In this document: one piece after another, positions 41,119 to 51,673 of the stretch | Numbering within the stretch: the stretch's first letter is position 1 | How the letters are laid out: each line of letters starts with the position of its first letter | Assembly: GCF_006376685.1 (NCBI RefSeq) | Contig: NZ_VEWL01000002.1 | Location: 186,001-250,000, forward strand | Direction: 5' to 3' | From: Ochrobactrum teleogrylli | Lineage (GTDB): Bacteria; Pseudomonadota; Alphaproteobacteria; Rhizobiales; Rhizobiaceae | DNA: 64,000 nt | The notes under the pieces: model-generated | Told to the model about the DNA's origin: nothing | The model's input: the letters and a program-made list of their open reading frames with translations, nothing else | Database searches by the model: none | Made by a program: the position numbers and the translations under genes

Positions 41119-41144
41119 GTGGAGAAAATTCCCTCGACCATCGC

Positions 41145-42578
41145 CTATTCCGCCGGCTCGACCGGCGGAAACTGGGCAGTGAAAGCCTTGACGATTTTGG
41201 AGAAGCCGATTCCCTTGGACGATTTCACCATGACGACATCGCCGGGACGGACCGCCTTTATCACCAGCGGCAGTAATTCATCGGTGCTCTGCCTGTATTC
41301 GGTGTGAATTTCAACCGGCAAGGCGTTTTTAAGCACCGACATTTCAGGGCCACCGATAAAAAGTGAACTGACTTCGGCATCCACGATCGGACGTGCGAGG
41401 TCGGCATGCAGCTTGCCCGACTGACGACCGAGTTCCAGCATGTCGCCGAGAACGGCGATGCGCCGTCCCTTAGGACCTTCCGGCTTGGACGACTGGAGCA
41501 ATGCCAGCGCCGCACGCATGGAGGTCGGATTGGCATTATAACTTTCGTCGATCAGCGTGAATGTGCCGCCATCGGGATGTTGCAGCACATGCTGTGCGCC
41601 GCGCCCGCCTTCTGCTGAAAGGGCCGCCATCGCCATCGTCACCTTGGCGAGATCGGCGCCGACGAGATCGCAAGCGCCAAGGACAGCCAGCATGTTCTGC
41701 ACGATATGACGGCCCGGTATGCTGACCTTCACGACGGCTTCGTGATTGCCGATCTTCACCGTCATGCAGGAGCATGTCGGGTGCAGCTTGACTTCGCGCA
41801 GGCGATAATCGGCGCGCGCATTTTCGCCAAAGGTTGAAATATGCTCGACGCCAGCTTTCTCCGCCAGTTCTTCCAACTGCTTGAAACGCTTGTCGTCACG
41901 GTTGAGCAGCGCATAGCCGCCCGGTACGATGCCTTCGAAAATCTCGGCCTTGGCGACCGCGATTTCTTCCAGATTGGCGAAATGGCCAAGATGCGCGGGC
42001 GCGATCAGCGTGATCAGCGCCACATGCGGGCGCACCATCTTCACCAGCGGACGAATTTCGTCATGATGGTTCATGCCGATTTCGAACACGCCGTAATCGG
42101 TATCGGCTGGCATGCGGGCGAGCGTCAGCGGCACGCCCCAATGATTGTTGAAGGATGCGACCGAGGCATGAACCTTGCCAACGCCGGACAGGACATGGCG
42201 CAGCGCTTCCTTGGTCGTCGTCTTGCCGACCGAACCCGTCACCGCAATGATCTGCGCCTTCGAGCGCGCACGCGATGCAATCCCCAGCTTGGTCAGCGCT
42301 TCAAGCACGTCTTCCACGACGATCATCGGCACTTTCAGATTGCCGAAAGCAGGCAGGCGATGCTCAGCCACCACCAGAAGACCTGCGCCAGCCGCCATTG
42401 CCGCCGTGGCAAAGTCGTGGCCGTCAAACAGGTCGCCCTTGATGGCGAAAAAAGCCTCGCCGGGCTTCAGCGTGCGGCTGTCGATGGAAATGCCGGTGAT
42501 GCCTTTAGGGAGCTTGCCGAAGGGCCTGCCTCCCATGGCCTCAACCATATCAGCCGATGACCACAGCCAGTCTTTCAT
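41145..42578 (-). CDS. murF: UDP-MurNAc-tripeptide:D-Ala-D-Ala ligase
   Basis: 477 residues. N-terminal domain with [23 protein letters not shown] site [19 protein letters not shown], the carboxylated-lysine region [15 protein letters not shown] and [19 protein letters not shown], and [15 protein letters not shown] in the last domain. It adds the D-Ala-D-Ala made by Ddl. Four-base ATGA overlap with murE. Confidence 0.96.
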   Translation of the reverse strand: MKDWLWSSADMVEAMGGRPFGKLPKGITGISIDSRTLKPGEAFFAIKGDLFDGHDFATAAMAAGAGLLVVAEHRLPAFGNLKVPMIVVEDVLEALTKLGIASRARSKAQIIAVTGSVGKTTTKEALRHVLSGVGKVHASVASFNNHWGVPLTLARMPADTDYGVFEIGMNHHDEIRPLVKMVRPHVALITLIAPAHLGHFANLEEIAVAKAEIFEGIVPGGYALLNRDDKRFKQLEELAEKAGVEHISTFGENARADYRLREVKLHPTCSCMTVKIGNHEAVVKVSIPGRHIVQNMLAVLGACDLVGADLAKVTMAMAALSAEGGRGAQHVLQHPDGGTFTLIDESYNANPTSMRAALALLQSSKPEGPKGRRIAVLGDMLELGRQSGKLHADLARPIVDAEVSSLFIGGPEMSVLKNALPVEIHTEYRQSTDELLPLVIKAVRPGDVVMVKSSKGIGFSKIVKAFTAQFPPVEPAE

Positions 42579-44041
42579 CCCTGACGCTCCTCAAGACGGG
42601 CAGCCAGTGCGGCTGCGACTTCCGCATGATCGGAGAACGGCAAGGTGATGTTGCCAACGATCTGGCCTTCCTCATGTCCCTTGCCCGCAACCACCAGCGT
42701 GTCGCCCGGCATCATCATGGACACAGCCGTGAAGATCGCTTCGCGGCGATCGCCGATTTCGGTCGCTCCGGTTGCCGCGGCCATGATCTCGGAGCGAATC
42801 TGCGCCGGCACTTCCGAACGCGGATTGTCGTCCGTGACGATCACCACATCGGCAAGACGCGAGGCGATTTCGCCCATGATCGGGCGCTTGCCCTTGTCAC
42901 GATCACCGCCGCAACCGAACACGACAATCACGCGGCCCGTGGTGAATGGGCGAACCGAAGTCAGAACATTTTCAAGCGCTTCCGGCTTATGCGCATAATC
43001 GACATAGGCTGGTGCGCCATCTTCGGTCGCACCCACCAGATCGAGACGGCCCGGCGCGCCCTTCAGGCGTTCCAGCGCGCGCATGGCGGCGGCAGCGGGC
43101 ACGCCCGTAACCATAGCGAGACCGGCTGCGACCAGCGCATTCGCCACCTGGAAATCACCGGCCAGCGGCAGCTCGATTTCAAAGATTTCGTCGCCGATGC
43201 GCACTTCCACATGCTGGCGGAATCGCTCATGCTCGACGCGCTTCAGATTGATGAAACTGCCCTTGCGGCCGACGGTCTTCACGTCACAACCGGCAGCGGT
43301 CGCCGCATCGATGGCCTGTTGCGAGAAATGATCGTCCGAAAAGATGATCGCAGGCGCACCCTTCGGCAGCAGCGTATCGAACAGGCGCATTTTCGCGCCG
43401 AGATATTCTTCGATGGTCGCGTGATAATCCATATGGTCGCGGCCAAGATTGGTAAAGGCGCCAGCGGCGAGTTTCACGCCGTCGAGACGGCGCTGGTCCA
43501 GCCCGTGCGAAGAAGCTTCCATCGCGGCATGGGTCACGCCTTCATCGGCAAGTTCGGTCAGAACGCGCTGCAACTCCACCGGATCGGGCGTCGTCAGCGA
43601 ATTATAGTCGCTGCGGGTCGGCGAAAACACGCCTGTCGTGCCGATGTTTGCAGCGGGGAAGCCTGCATAGGCCCATATCTGACGCGTGAAGGAAGCAACG
43701 GAGGTTTTGCCGCTCGTGCCCGTAACGGCAACCATGATTTCAGGCTGCTTGCCATAGAACTGCGCCGCAGCGGTGGCCAGCGCATGACGCGGATCGTCTA
43801 CATGCAAGACTGGCACGCCCGCATCGGCGATGGTTGCATCCTTGGCGGCGATGACGGCGGCAGCGCCGCGTTTGATCGCATCCGCAGCGAATGCCGCTCC
43901 ATCCGCCTTCACGCCTTTCAGCGCGGCAAAGAGAAAACCGCGTTCGACCTTGCGGGAATCCGAGGTAACGCCCGTGATTTCAACCTCACCGTCATTGCCG
44001 GAGGCCAGTTCCTTAAAAAGAGCGATTTCCTTCAGTTTCAT
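42575..44041 (-). CDS. murE: UDP-MurNAc-L-Ala-D-Glu:meso-diaminopimelate ligase
   Basis: 488 residues from ATG 44041. N-terminal [28 protein letters not shown] site [40 protein letters not shown], and the VTDDNPRSE motif, whose DNPR selects meso-diaminopimelate. That predicts A1-gamma-type murein. An upstream TTG at 44077 would add 12 residues without support. It follows ftsI by 70 bp. Confidence 0.95.
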   Translation of the reverse strand: MKLKEIALFKELASGNDGEVEITGVTSDSRKVERGFLFAALKGVKADGAAFAADAIKRGAAAVIAAKDATIADAGVPVLHVDDPRHALATAAAQFYGKQPEIMVAVTGTSGKTSVASFTRQIWAYAGFPAANIGTTGVFSPTRSDYNSLTTPDPVELQRVLTELADEGVTHAAMEASSHGLDQRRLDGVKLAAGAFTNLGRDHMDYHATIEEYLGAKMRLFDTLLPKGAPAIIFSDDHFSQQAIDAATAAGCDVKTVGRKGSFINLKRVEHERFRQHVEVRIGDEIFEIELPLAGDFQVANALVAAGLAMVTGVPAAAAMRALERLKGAPGRLDLVGATEDGAPAYVDYAHKPEALENVLTSVRPFTTGRVIVVFGCGGDRDKGKRPIMGEIASRLADVVIVTDDNPRSEVPAQIRSEIMAAATGATEIGDRREAIFTAVSMMMPGDTLVVAGKGHEEGQIVGNITLPFSDHAEVAAALAARLEERQG

Positions 44042-44111
44042 GGCAATCAAATCCAAATTCCGTTGCGTCGTACCCAAAGTGGCCTCGCGGCCTGAAGCTG
44101 CACCACACGAA

Positions 44112-45935
44112 TCAGTCGTATTCGTTGGAAACCATTGCTGGCGGCAATTCCTGTTTTAAATCAGGCCCGCCGCTTACATTGCTAACAGTTGCCGGTAGCG
44201 CATCCAGTTCGAAGTTCGGTTTGACCCCGAGGAAGGATGCCGAGCGACTGATGATTTCATAGACCATCGGCGCAGCATTGAAGCCCGCGGTCGCGCCGAA
44301 TTTGCCCTGTTCCGGCTTCGGCTCGTCGATGATGGTCAGCACCACATAGGCCGGATCTTCGATCGGAAACGCGGCAAGGAAGGCGTTAAAGCGCGAATCC
44401 TTCGAATAGCGACCGTGAACCACCTTTTCAGCCGTACCCGTCTTTCCACCGACACGATAGCCCGGAACGGCTGCGCGCTTGCCCGAACCGCCCGGCGCCG
44501 TGGCATTGAGGCGGTAGAGATAACGCATATCAGCAGAAACTTGTGGATGAACGACCTGCTTCTCTCCCAGCGCGACGGTCTCAGCCTGAGAACGCATCAG
44601 GAAGGTCGGGTTGAACAGCTTGCCACCGTTCATCAACGCTGCCGCACCCACCGCAGTCTGCAACGGGGTCGTCATCATGCCGTGACCGAACGAGATGGTC
44701 ATCGAATGGACCTTCTTCCAGACGCGCGGCTCAACGGGACGCGCCACTTCCGGCAATTCCGTCTGCATGCGGTCAAGAAGACCCATCTTCTTGAGGAAGG
44801 CGCGGTGGCCTTCGATGCCGACGGCATCGGCTTCGCGACCGGAACCGATGTTCGACGAATAGATGAAGACTTCCGGCAGCGTCAGCCAGCGGCCCTTGCC
44901 GTGGAAGTCGCGGATGGTCTGGCGACCGAACACCAGCGGACGCGTCGCATCGAGCTTCGACTGCAAGGTGAACTTGCCGGAATCGAGCGCCATCGCCGTC
45001 GTGAAGGTCTTGATAGTCGAGCCCATTTCATAGGTGCCCGCCGACATGCGGTTGAGGCGATCCTTGTCGAGCGCATTGACCGGGTTGTTCGGATCGAAAT
45101 CCGGCACCGAGGCCATGGCGATCACTTCGCCGGTCTTGATGTTGAGAACAACGGCGCCGGCAGCAATGGCGCGATAGCGCTCCATGGCCTTGACCAGAAC
45201 GTCGCGCATGATGTGCTGCACGCGAATATCGATGGACAGACGCACCGGCTCCAGCGACTGACCGGTCGCAAGACCGGCAAGACGGAGATCGGTCAGGCCC
45301 TGGCTGTCGATATATTTTTCCATACCGGCAATGCCCTGATTATCGACATTGACCAGACCGAGAATGTGGGATGCGGTAGGACCGCCCGGATAGAAGCGGC
45401 GCTTTTCGGTGCGGAAACCGATGCCCGGAACGCCCAGCGCCATGATCTGGCTCTGCTGCTTCGGCGTCAGGCCGCGCTTGACCCAGACAAAGCCCGCGCC
45501 GCTCTTGAGGCGCTTATAGGTCGCCTCCCAATCGAGATCGGGTAGCACCGTGGAGAGCATTTCGATGGTTTCGTCGGGATCGACGATCTTGCGCGGTTCG
45601 GCGTAGAGCGAAGCGGTGTTGATATCGGTCGCGAGAATTTCGCCGTTGCGATCCAGAATATCCGGGCGCGAGGCAAGCTGCTGCACCGCTGGACCGGAAG
45701 CATCTTCGTCCTCACCGCCGATCATGCCGAAATAGACGAGCTTGCCGCCAATCACGCCATAAATGCCGACGAAGCAGGCAATCGCCATCCACAAACGGTT
45801 GCGCGCACGATTGCCGTGCTTTTTACGCGACCCGACAAAAGCCATGTTGCCAGCCAGCTTTTCATCGCCGACCGGCTCCATGCCGTCCATCATATCCTGC
45901 TTTTTCTTTTTTGAAAGACCGAGTTTCAGCCGCAT
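44112..45935 (-). CDS. ftsI: Septal penicillin-binding protein 3 (FtsI)
   Basis: 607 residues. A short basic cytoplasmic tail precedes one membrane anchor (about 50-72, [17 protein letters not shown]). Then comes the PBP dimerisation domain ([16 protein letters not shown]) and the transpeptidase domain with Ser-X-X-Lys STIK (S306-K309), SSN in [12 protein letters not shown] and KTGTA in [13 protein letters not shown]. It crosslinks septal murein. Gap to ftsL is 2 bp. The tail of about 50 residues after the last domain is Pro/Val-rich. Confidence 0.96.
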   Translation of the reverse strand: MRLKLGLSKKKKQDMMDGMEPVGDEKLAGNMAFVGSRKKHGNRARNRLWMAIACFVGIYGVIGGKLVYFGMIGGEDEDASGPAVQQLASRPDILDRNGEILATDINTASLYAEPRKIVDPDETIEMLSTVLPDLDWEATYKRLKSGAGFVWVKRGLTPKQQSQIMALGVPGIGFRTEKRRFYPGGPTASHILGLVNVDNQGIAGMEKYIDSQGLTDLRLAGLATGQSLEPVRLSIDIRVQHIMRDVLVKAMERYRAIAAGAVVLNIKTGEVIAMASVPDFDPNNPVNALDKDRLNRMSAGTYEMGSTIKTFTTAMALDSGKFTLQSKLDATRPLVFGRQTIRDFHGKGRWLTLPEVFIYSSNIGSGREADAVGIEGHRAFLKKMGLLDRMQTELPEVARPVEPRVWKKVHSMTISFGHGMMTTPLQTAVGAAALMNGGKLFNPTFLMRSQAETVALGEKQVVHPQVSADMRYLYRLNATAPGGSGKRAAVPGYRVGGKTGTAEKVVHGRYSKDSRFNAFLAAFPIEDPAYVVLTIIDEPKPEQGKFGATAGFNAAPMVYEIISRSASFLGVKPNFELDALPATVSNVSGGPDLKQELPPAMVSNEYD

Positions 45936-45937
45936 GA

Positions 45938-46339
45938 TCAGTGCTTTGCCCCGCTCTTCTTGACGCTGCCGGTCGTGATCTTGTCCTGTTCGAGGACGCC
46001 GCTTGCCACCAGTTCATCGGTGCCGGAGATGATTTTCTGAATGTCGTCCAACGGACGCTCCGGAATGTCACCGGCGCTCAAAATGAGCTGCTCGGCCACG
46101 ATGGGCTGCAGGTTCAGTTCTTTTTCATAAACGCCCGTCAGGCTTTGCAGACGGCCCGGCTGGGTCATGAGCGCCCAGTCGGCGCGCAGCAGCGTGATCG
46201 TGTCGCGCTCGGAATTGATCTGACGCGTCAGCTTGGCAATGACCGCGATCTGCTTTTCCGCGTCATACTTGATGGTGTAGGTGACAGCCGCTGCCACCAA
46301 CATCGCCGCAATCATGATGAGATCGAAAGTACGCAGCAC
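45938..46339 (-). CDS. ftsL: Cell division protein FtsL
   Basis: 133 residues. One membrane helix near the N-terminus (FDLIMIAAMLVAAAVTYTI) is followed by a coiled coil with heptads (AVIAKLTRQINSERDTITLLRADWALM) and the FtsL signature QPGRLQSLTG. It forms the FtsQLB complex. Its C-terminal 40 residues are polar. The gap to rsmH is four bases. Confidence 0.92.
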   Translation of the reverse strand: MLRTFDLIMIAAMLVAAAVTYTIKYDAEKQIAVIAKLTRQINSERDTITLLRADWALMTQPGRLQSLTGVYEKELNLQPIVAEQLILSAGDIPERPLDDIQKIISGTDELVASGVLEQDKITTGSVKKSGAKH

Positions 46340-46343
46340 TCGT

Positions 46344-47387
46344 TCAACTCCGGCTTAGTTCATGCGTTTCAGGCAGTTTGGGAAGCCCGAACAGCGAAAG
46401 ATCATCTTCAAGCGACGGATTATCAGTCCGCACTCCTGCGCGCAGCTTCGCCGAGCGCGCACGTGGATTGCGGGCTTCTTCTTCCGGCGTCGGCCCGACA
46501 GCGCCCTTGACGGCGGGCGTGAAACTTGGATGGCGCACATGGGTTTCGGGCATATGCCGCGAACCCGCACTGCCGCCTGCACGATCCGCGAAATAGCGCT
46601 TCACCATGCGGTCTTCGAGCGAATGGAACGTCACCACCACCAGCCGACCGCCGGGCTTTAAAACCTGTTCGGCTGCCAGCAATGCGCGGGCCAGTTCACC
46701 CAACTCATCATTCACGTAGATGCGCAATGCCTGAAACACGCGCGTCGCAGGATGGATAGGCACTTTGGGATTACGACCGACCAGCGTTTCAATCGCATTG
46801 GCGAGATCAAGCGTGCGGGTGAACGGCTGCGCCTCGCGGCGCTTCTCGATCATCCGCGCGATGCGCCCTGCATGACGCTCCTCACCGAGGAAATTGAAAA
46901 TGCGCGCCAGATCGCCCATCTTCAGGCGATTAACAACATCGGCAGCGCTGGGACCTTTGCTGGACATGCGCATGTCGAGCGGCCCGTCCTTCTGGAAGGA
47001 GAAGCCGCGCTCGGCTTCATCGATCTGCATCGACGAAACACCGATATCGAGCACAACGCCATCCACTTTGCTGCCTGCTCCCTTCACATGCGCAACGGCT
47101 GAATCCAGTGCCGAAAACCGGCTTTCCACCAGATGCAGACGCCCTGGAAACTGCTTTTCGATGGCGCGTCCGGCTTCGATGGCCGTCGGATCGCGGTCGA
47201 TCGCGATCACTTCGGCGCCCTCGTCCAATATGCGACGGGTGTAGCCGCCTGCCCCAAAGGTGCCGTCGACGATGACTTCGTCGGGCTTGGGCTTGAGAGC
47301 GTCAATCACCTCGGAGATCAACACCGGAACGTGACGGACTTCAGCCCCTTCGGCTTGAGATTTGTCTCCGCCGAGGCTCGCCATCAT
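46344..47387 (-). CDS. rsmH: 16S rRNA m4C1402 methyltransferase RsmH
   Basis: 347 residues. The start [16 protein letters not shown] motif [68 protein letters not shown] and [16 protein letters not shown] are the MraW/RsmH markers. It methylates N4 of C1402 in 16S rRNA. It is first in the precursor-and-division unit; mraZ, often found just before it, is not present in the 400 bp upstream. Confidence 0.96.
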   Translation of the reverse strand: MMASLGGDKSQAEGAEVRHVPVLISEVIDALKPKPDEVIVDGTFGAGGYTRRILDEGAEVIAIDRDPTAIEAGRAIEKQFPGRLHLVESRFSALDSAVAHVKGAGSKVDGVVLDIGVSSMQIDEAERGFSFQKDGPLDMRMSSKGPSAADVVNRLKMGDLARIFNFLGEERHAGRIARMIEKRREAQPFTRTLDLANAIETLVGRNPKVPIHPATRVFQALRIYVNDELGELARALLAAEQVLKPGGRLVVVTFHSLEDRMVKRYFADRAGGSAGSRHMPETHVRHPSFTPAVKGAVGPTPEEEARNPRARSAKLRAGVRTDNPSLEDDLSLFGLPKLPETHELSRS

Positions 47388-47540
47388 TCCGTTCCTTTCC
47401 CGGGAGTTGCCCCCGCTATCCTGTTTTCTGTCTGCGGATTCCGACCATTTGTCGTCATGACGGATTCGTTCGTCAGTTATCGGATATTAAGCTTAATGAA
47501 GCGTTATCCTTTACATGAGCGCACAGGAATATTGAGGGGA

Positions 47541-47612
47541 GTAAGGGAGTAAGGGAGTAAGGGAGTAAGGGAGTAAGGGAGTAAGGGAGTAAGGGAGTAA
47601 GGGAGTAAGGGA
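47541..47612. repeat. Tandem repeat array, nine copies of GTAAGGGA
   Basis: Nine perfect 8-bp copies of GTAAGGGA fill 47541-47612, after a partial GAGGGGA. Perfect copies suggest active slippage. The array lies 154 bp upstream of the rsmH start and about 200 bp upstream of mntH. Confidence 0.97.
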
Positions 47613-47670
47613 AGAGGATCGCGAGCGCTTTGTCAGCGCAAGCGTTTTTTTCGGGGCTACGAGTTCCTAC

Positions 47671-47710
47671 CCTATTCCCCTATTCCCCTATTCCCCTATT
47701 CCCCTATTCC
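47671..47710. repeat. Second tandem array, five copies of CCTATTCC
   Basis: Five perfect copies of CCTATTCC with degenerate flanks (CCTAC before; CCTACTGCCCTTCC after). Read on the minus strand the unit is ATAGGGGA in another phase, two mismatches from the first array's GTAAGGGA, so the two arrays are inverted relatives 58 bp apart. The flank contains ACTGCCCT, the complement of AGGGCAGT. Confidence 0.95.
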
Positions 47711-47764
47711 CCTACTGCCCTTCCTCCTCCCCCTATTGACGCGCCACCCGTCTGCCATTATTAA

Positions 47765-47787
47765 ATGCAAATAGTTTGCAAGTGCAT
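47765..47787 (+). promoter_or_regulatory. Candidate Mur (manganese-Fur) box of mntH
   Basis: TGCAAA-TAG-TTTGCA (47766-47780) is a perfect inverted repeat, extended by AGTGCAT so the two ends ATGCA and TGCAT also match. It lies 23 bp before the chosen mntH ATG. In rhizobia and Brucella the Fur-like regulator Mur represses mntH or sitA through AT-rich repeats of this kind. Assignment is by motif and location. Confidence 0.7.
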
Positions 47788-47809
47788 ATTGGTAATAAAG
47801 GTATTTAGC

Positions 47810-49180
47810 ATGACACCCCATGGAGCGGGCCCCTCCGAAGGTCATGACGTCACTTTTGAAGGCTGGCGGCGGGATCGCGGCGAAGCCTCAATGTCCGATG
47901 TTCATCGCTCCGTGGCGGTCAACCGCTCCGGGTCGCGCTTTCGCAAGGCCATGGCCTTTGTCGGCCCTGGCTATCTGGTCGCCGTCGGCTATATGGACCC
48001 CGGGAACTGGGCGACCTCGCTCGCCGGTGGTTCCCGCTTCGGCTATGCGCTGCTGTCGGTCGTGCTGCTGTCCAACCTAATGGCCGTTTTGTTGCAGGCG
48101 CTCTGCACACGGCTCGCAATCGCGACTGGCCGCGATTTGGCGCAGGCCTGCCGCGACGCCTATCCCCGTTTTCTCGCCTGGCCGCTCTGGCTGCTGGCGG
48201 AACTGGCGATCTGCGCCACCGATCTTGCCGAAGTCATTGGCACAGCCATCGGCCTCAACCTTCTGTTCGGCATTCCGCTCGAACTCGGTGTCATTATCAC
48301 CGCCGCCGACGTGCTTCTGGTGCTCTATCTGCAAAATAAGGGCTTCCGCCGCGTCGAGGCGCTCATCATGACGCTTCTGGCCGTCATCGCGCTCTGTTTC
48401 CTGATCCAGATCCTGATGGCGCAGCCGAAATGGAACGAGGTCATTCTCGGATTTGCGCCAACGGTCGAGATCATCCGCAACCCGGACATGCTTTATATAG
48501 CGCTCGGCATTATCGGCGCGACGGTCATGCCGCATAATCTATATCTGCATTCGGGCATCGTGCAGACCCGCGACTATGGACACACAACCGCTGAAAAGCG
48601 CGAAGCCATCCGCTATTCGACGCTTGATTCCACCATCGCGCTGACATTCGCGCTGCTGGTCAATGCATCGATCCTGATCCTCGCCGCAGCCAGCTTCAAT
48701 GCGACCGGCAATACCGGCGTGGAAGACCTCGACAAGGCGCATGCCCTGCTCAACCCGCTGCTCGGATCATCGCTTGCCCCCACGCTTTTTGCCATCGCGC
48801 TTCTGTGCTGCGGCCTGAATTCGACCATAACCGCCACCATGGCGGGGCAGATCGTCATGGAAGGTTTTATCCGTATCCGGTTGAAGCCGTGGCTGCGCCG
48901 TGCCATCACCCGTTTTGTGGCCATTGTGCCCGCGGCTGTTGTGACGATCATGTACGGTTCGCAGGGCACGACGGAACTCCTGATCCTGTCGCAAGTTGTA
49001 CTCAGCCTGCAATTGCCCTTCGCGGTCATACCGCTGGTCATGTTCACGGCGGAAAAGAAGAAGATGGGATCGCTGGTCGCACCACGCTGGGTCACCATTC
49101 TGGCCGCCATCACTGCGGTCATCATCGTCGTTTTGAACCTGAAGCTCATCTATGACTTCTTCACCGGCGTACCGATCTGA
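47810..49180 (+). CDS. mntH: Manganese transporter MntH (Nramp)
   Basis: 456 residues from ATG 47810, which has AAAGG eight bases upstream. Eleven membrane helices are expected. Metal-binding motifs are [13 protein letters not shown] in helix 1 and the [10 protein letters not shown] motif in helix 6. It imports Mn2+ (and Fe2+) with protons. An ATG at 47765 lies inside the operator and is not used; an internal ATG at 47891 lacks a ribosome-binding site. Upstream repeats and the Mur box suggest manganese control. A terminator shared with rnpB follows. Confidence 0.93.
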   Translation: MTPHGAGPSEGHDVTFEGWRRDRGEASMSDVHRSVAVNRSGSRFRKAMAFVGPGYLVAVGYMDPGNWATSLAGGSRFGYALLSVVLLSNLMAVLLQALCTRLAIATGRDLAQACRDAYPRFLAWPLWLLAELAICATDLAEVIGTAIGLNLLFGIPLELGVIITAADVLLVLYLQNKGFRRVEALIMTLLAVIALCFLIQILMAQPKWNEVILGFAPTVEIIRNPDMLYIALGIIGATVMPHNLYLHSGIVQTRDYGHTTAEKREAIRYSTLDSTIALTFALLVNASILILAAASFNATGNTGVEDLDKAHALLNPLLGSSLAPTLFAIALLCCGLNSTITATMAGQIVMEGFIRIRLKPWLRRAITRFVAIVPAAVVTIMYGSQGTTELLILSQVVLSLQLPFAVIPLVMFTAEKKKMGSLVAPRWVTILAAITAVIIVVLNLKLIYDFFTGVPI

Positions 49181-49188
49181 TTAATCCA

Positions 49189-49238
49189 GCGCATCCCGAA
49201 AAGTGTGAAACGGTTTTCGGAAAAGATGCGCGTTAAAA
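49189..49238. repeat. Dispersed intergenic palindrome, family A, copy 2
   Basis: GCGCATCCCGAAAAGTGTGA...CGGTTTTCGG...GATGCGCGTTAAAA, nearly identical to 3507-3556; the two differ mainly in the four bases before GATGCGC. It begins 9 bp after the mntH stop. Confidence 0.85.
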
Positions 49239-49280
49239 TGAAGGATCCGCGCAACGCCTCCCAAGCAACTGCGCACAAGC

Positions 49281-49309
49281 AAAAAGCCCGGCTCAAAGCC
49301 GGGCTTTTT
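49281..49309. terminator. Bidirectional terminator between mntH and rnpB
   Basis: AAAAAGCCCGGC, loop TCAAA, GCCGGGCTTTTT. It can end the mntH transcript on the plus strand and the RNase P RNA on the minus strand. Confidence 0.92.
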
Positions 49310-49321
49310 CGCTATCGAAGA

Positions 49322-49757
49322 AGTGTCAGCCGGTCTGTAAGCCGGGTTCTGTATGGCCGGGCTTTCGCCCGACGTGGCAGCCATTCATCTGGGACGGATG
49401 TTGCCACCCGCCTCTTGCAACCCACCCGGACGACTGATCCGGAAACCGATTGCCGGTCCTTGCGAACCGGCGCGCCGTCCCTATTCGGTTTTGCTCCCGG
49501 TGGGGTTTACCGTGCCGTCTGCATTGCTGCAGACGCGGTGGGCTCTTACCCCACCCTTTCACCCTTACCTCGTCATCCCTGTCGTTGCAGCTTCTGCACA
49601 ACGATACGGAAGACGAGGCGGTTTACTTTCTGTGGCACTATCCCTGGGGTCACCCCCGCCGGGCGTTACCCGGCACCGTGTTTCCCTGGAGCCCGGACTT
49701 TCCTCACCTGCCGCCTTTCGGCATATGACAAGCGCGGCTGCCCGACCGACTGACACC
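49322..49757 (-). ncRNA. rnpB: RNase P RNA, bacterial type A
   Basis: About 436 nt read on the minus strand. The 5' part has the class-wide GAGGAAAGTCCGGGCTCC element near 49690-49707 and the 3' part has ACAGAACCCGGCTTACAGAC (about 49330-49349), which pairs with the start through GTGTCAG. It is the catalytic subunit that trims tRNA 5' ends. A candidate promoter is upstream: -35 TTGCTT (49784-49789) and -10 TTATAC (49760-49765), 18 bp apart. Ends are approximate. Reading frames inside it are not genes. Confidence 0.95.
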
Positions 49758-49791
49758 GCGTATAAATTCGCTTCTGCCCGAAAAAGCAACA

Positions 49792-49824
49792 AAAAAGCCG
49801 GTAGCAAAACCGCTACCGGCTTTT
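49792..49824 (-). terminator. Terminator after the SLT-domain gene
   Basis: GCCGGTAGC stem with GCTACCGGC and six-base loop, followed on the minus strand by TTTTTTG. It lies about 75 bp after the SLT gene stop and just upstream of the rnpB promoter. Confidence 0.88.
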
Positions 49825-49897
49825 CGTTCACATCAAACGGCTTGAAACTCTACGCAACCGCCGACGCAAATTCTGGAGCGAACTCCAAAAGCGATGC

Positions 49898-50539
49898 TTA
49901 AAGTCCGGCCATATATGCCTTCACCGAGCTGCAATATTTCGCAGAGATCGGGTTCATGCGCTTTGCACCATGACCGGCATTGTATTTCAGGATCGTGCCG
50001 CAGGTGCTGCCGCCGCCAAGCTTCTGGGCCATGGCGAGGTATTTCATGCCGTACTGGATGTTAGTGGCAGGCTCATAAAGCCCCTTGGCCGAGCCGGAAT
50101 AGCCCATGGCGCGCGCCGTCGAGAGCTTGATCTGCATCAGGCCGATTTCGCCTGCAGCACCGCGCACATTCGGCTGGAAATTGCTTTCGTGACGCACGAC
50201 CGCATGAGCGAGCGAGGACGGTACGCCATAAGTGGAAGCGTAGCGGTTGATGATCTGTGAGTAGCCGCTGCCGCTCTTGACCGAACGGCTGGCACCACCG
50301 GACTTGGACGAACCGGAACGCGAACCCTTGCCTGCGGGGGCTGCGCGGTTGGTGATGACGGACGCCTTTTTGACCGAAGGCTTCGCCTTGTCGGCCTCAG
50401 CAACTTTGTTCTGCTGACGCGCCTTGAGAAGTGCTACGAGGTTGGTTGGTTCACTTGCAGGGGCGCTAAGCGCCGGATTCAGGCCAAACGAACTCATCGC
50501 GCCAACAAGGGCGCTAACAATAACAAATTTTACTTTCAT
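49898..50539 (-). CDS. SLT-domain lytic transglycosylase-like protein
   Basis: 213 residues. Signal peptide 1-26 (SALVGAMSSFGLNPALSA). A low-complexity Lys/Ser/Ala-rich linker reaches about residue 100, then a small SLT lysozyme-like domain: ASTYGVPSSLAHAVVRHESN (catalytic Glu in RHESN), GAAGEIGLMQIKLSTARAMGY, LKYNAGHG. It would cleave murein in the periplasm. It stands in a run of cell-wall hydrolase genes and has its own terminator. Confidence 0.88.
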   Translation of the reverse strand: MKVKFVIVSALVGAMSSFGLNPALSAPASEPTNLVALLKARQQNKVAEADKAKPSVKKASVITNRAAPAGKGSRSGSSKSGGASRSVKSGSGYSQIINRYASTYGVPSSLAHAVVRHESNFQPNVRGAAGEIGLMQIKLSTARAMGYSGSAKGLYEPATNIQYGMKYLAMAQKLGGGSTCGTILKYNAGHGAKRMNPISAKYCSSVKAYMAGL

Positions 50540-50857
50540 AACCTACCGTCTTGGAACGTTTCTTATGGGGGACCGCCCGTCTTGGGGGGAGACGATCCGT
50601 TTATTCGGGTCCCGTCCGGTATGAGCTCTCGAGGCCCATTTCCGCTGGGATTGATCGATGATCTGAAGGGGAAATGCAGCCGAAGATTGGTTGCAAAAGT
50701 AAAATCGTCTTACAGGTTGTAACAAAACCGACTCAATCGGACGTGAGTCGACGCCCCGTCACTTAAGCGAGGTCTAAAAGGTGATTCGGCTAAATTTTTG
50801 AAATTTTGAACGAAATTCTAATTAAATTGCGAAAGACGCCCGATGGATACTGCTTGA
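50540..50857. other. 318-bp interval upstream of the SLT gene
   Basis: No gene found. It should hold the SLT gene promoter. I see a palindrome TTACA-GGT-TGTAA at 50710-50722 and a CGTCT/AGACG hairpin near 50578-50595. Function not assignable. Confidence 0.45.
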
Positions 50858-51673
50858 TCAGGCGGTAACATTTTGCAGGGAAAAAATCAGCCTGTAGAGG
50901 GTATCTATGGTAGAAACATCGGCCACACCGTCTACATTTTGTGGCCGAAAGTGACGCTGAAATGCCTTAACCACGATTTCCGTGGCTTCATCGAAGATAC
51001 CGGTGATCTCAATTCCATAGCCGTAGAGCGCCAGCATGGACTGCAAAGCCTCCACCGGCTGCCCCTGTTCGCCCCGCGCCAGAAACCGTCCGCCGCGGAT
51101 CGGCGTCGGCTCCACATAATGCCCGACACCCGCCTCATGCAGACGTTTCCACGGAAAGCTCTGGCCGGGATCGGTCTTGCGCGCCGGTGCGATGTCCGAA
51201 TGCGCCAGCACGTTTTCCGGCGCGATGGCGTGGCGTGCACAAATATCGCGGCTGAGACGGATCACCGCCTCGATCTGCGCATCCTTAAACGGCGGATAGT
51301 CTTGCAGAACGCCCGGATTGACGATTTCGATGCCGATAGAGGCCGAATTGATGTCGGTCTCGCCCTTCCAGAAGCTCTTGCCCGCATGCCAGGCGCGGGC
51401 CTTTTCCGAAACCATCTGCAACACCTTCCCGTCCTCTAGAACGAGATAGTGAGCCGAGACCTGCATTTCGGGCGATTTCAGAATGTCGATCGCCTCCTGC
51501 GCGGTCGCAAGGCCGGTATAATGCTGGATCAGAAAAACCGGCGTCTTGCCGTCACGGCGCGGGCCGAAATTGGGCGAAGGATCGAGCGTGGCATCGGGAA
51601 AATCGGGCTTTTCCAGCGCCAGTTCCGCCAATTCCTCATCCTGAAATCCGGTTGCGTCGCTCGACGTCTGCAT
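50858..51673 (-). CDS. AmpD-like N-acetylmuramoyl-L-alanine amidase
   Basis: 271 residues from ATG 51673. The amidase_2 fold has zinc ligands and neighbours in LIQHYTGLATAQEAIDIL, HYLVLEDGKVLQMV, ARAWHAGKSFW and LAHSDIAPARKTDPGQSFPW. The C-terminal 65 residues form a PG_binding_1 domain (GEQGQPVEALQSMLALYGYG). No signal peptide is visible, so it may recycle anhydro-muropeptides in the cytoplasm as AmpD does. The ATG shares one base with the TerB/DnaJ gene stop (TGATG), so they are coupled. Confidence 0.9.
   Translation of the reverse strand: MQTSSDATGFQDEELAELALEKPDFPDATLDPSPNFGPRRDGKTPVFLIQHYTGLATAQEAIDILKSPEMQVSAHYLVLEDGKVLQMVSEKARAWHAGKSFWKGETDINSASIGIEIVNPGVLQDYPPFKDAQIEAVIRLSRDICARHAIAPENVLAHSDIAPARKTDPGQSFPWKRLHEAGVGHYVEPTPIRGGRFLARGEQGQPVEALQSMLALYGYGIEITGIFDEATEIVVKAFQRHFRPQNVDGVADVSTIDTLYRLIFSLQNVTA

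Noticed and set aside
47541..47612. Repeat array considered as a CRISPR
   Set aside because: Units are 8 bp, perfect and without spacers; no cas genes.
47613..47660. GCGCT/AGCGC hairpin followed by TTTTTTT as a terminator
   Set aside because: Five-bp stem, and no plus-strand gene upstream that it could end.
47765..47809. ATG at 47765 as the mntH start
   Set aside because: It lies inside the palindromic operator and has no ribosome-binding site; ATG 47810 has AAAGG at the right distance.
49205..49901. Three plus-strand frames of 180-200 residues across rnpB
   Set aside because: They cover the RNase P RNA antisense strand and its terminators; no protein features.
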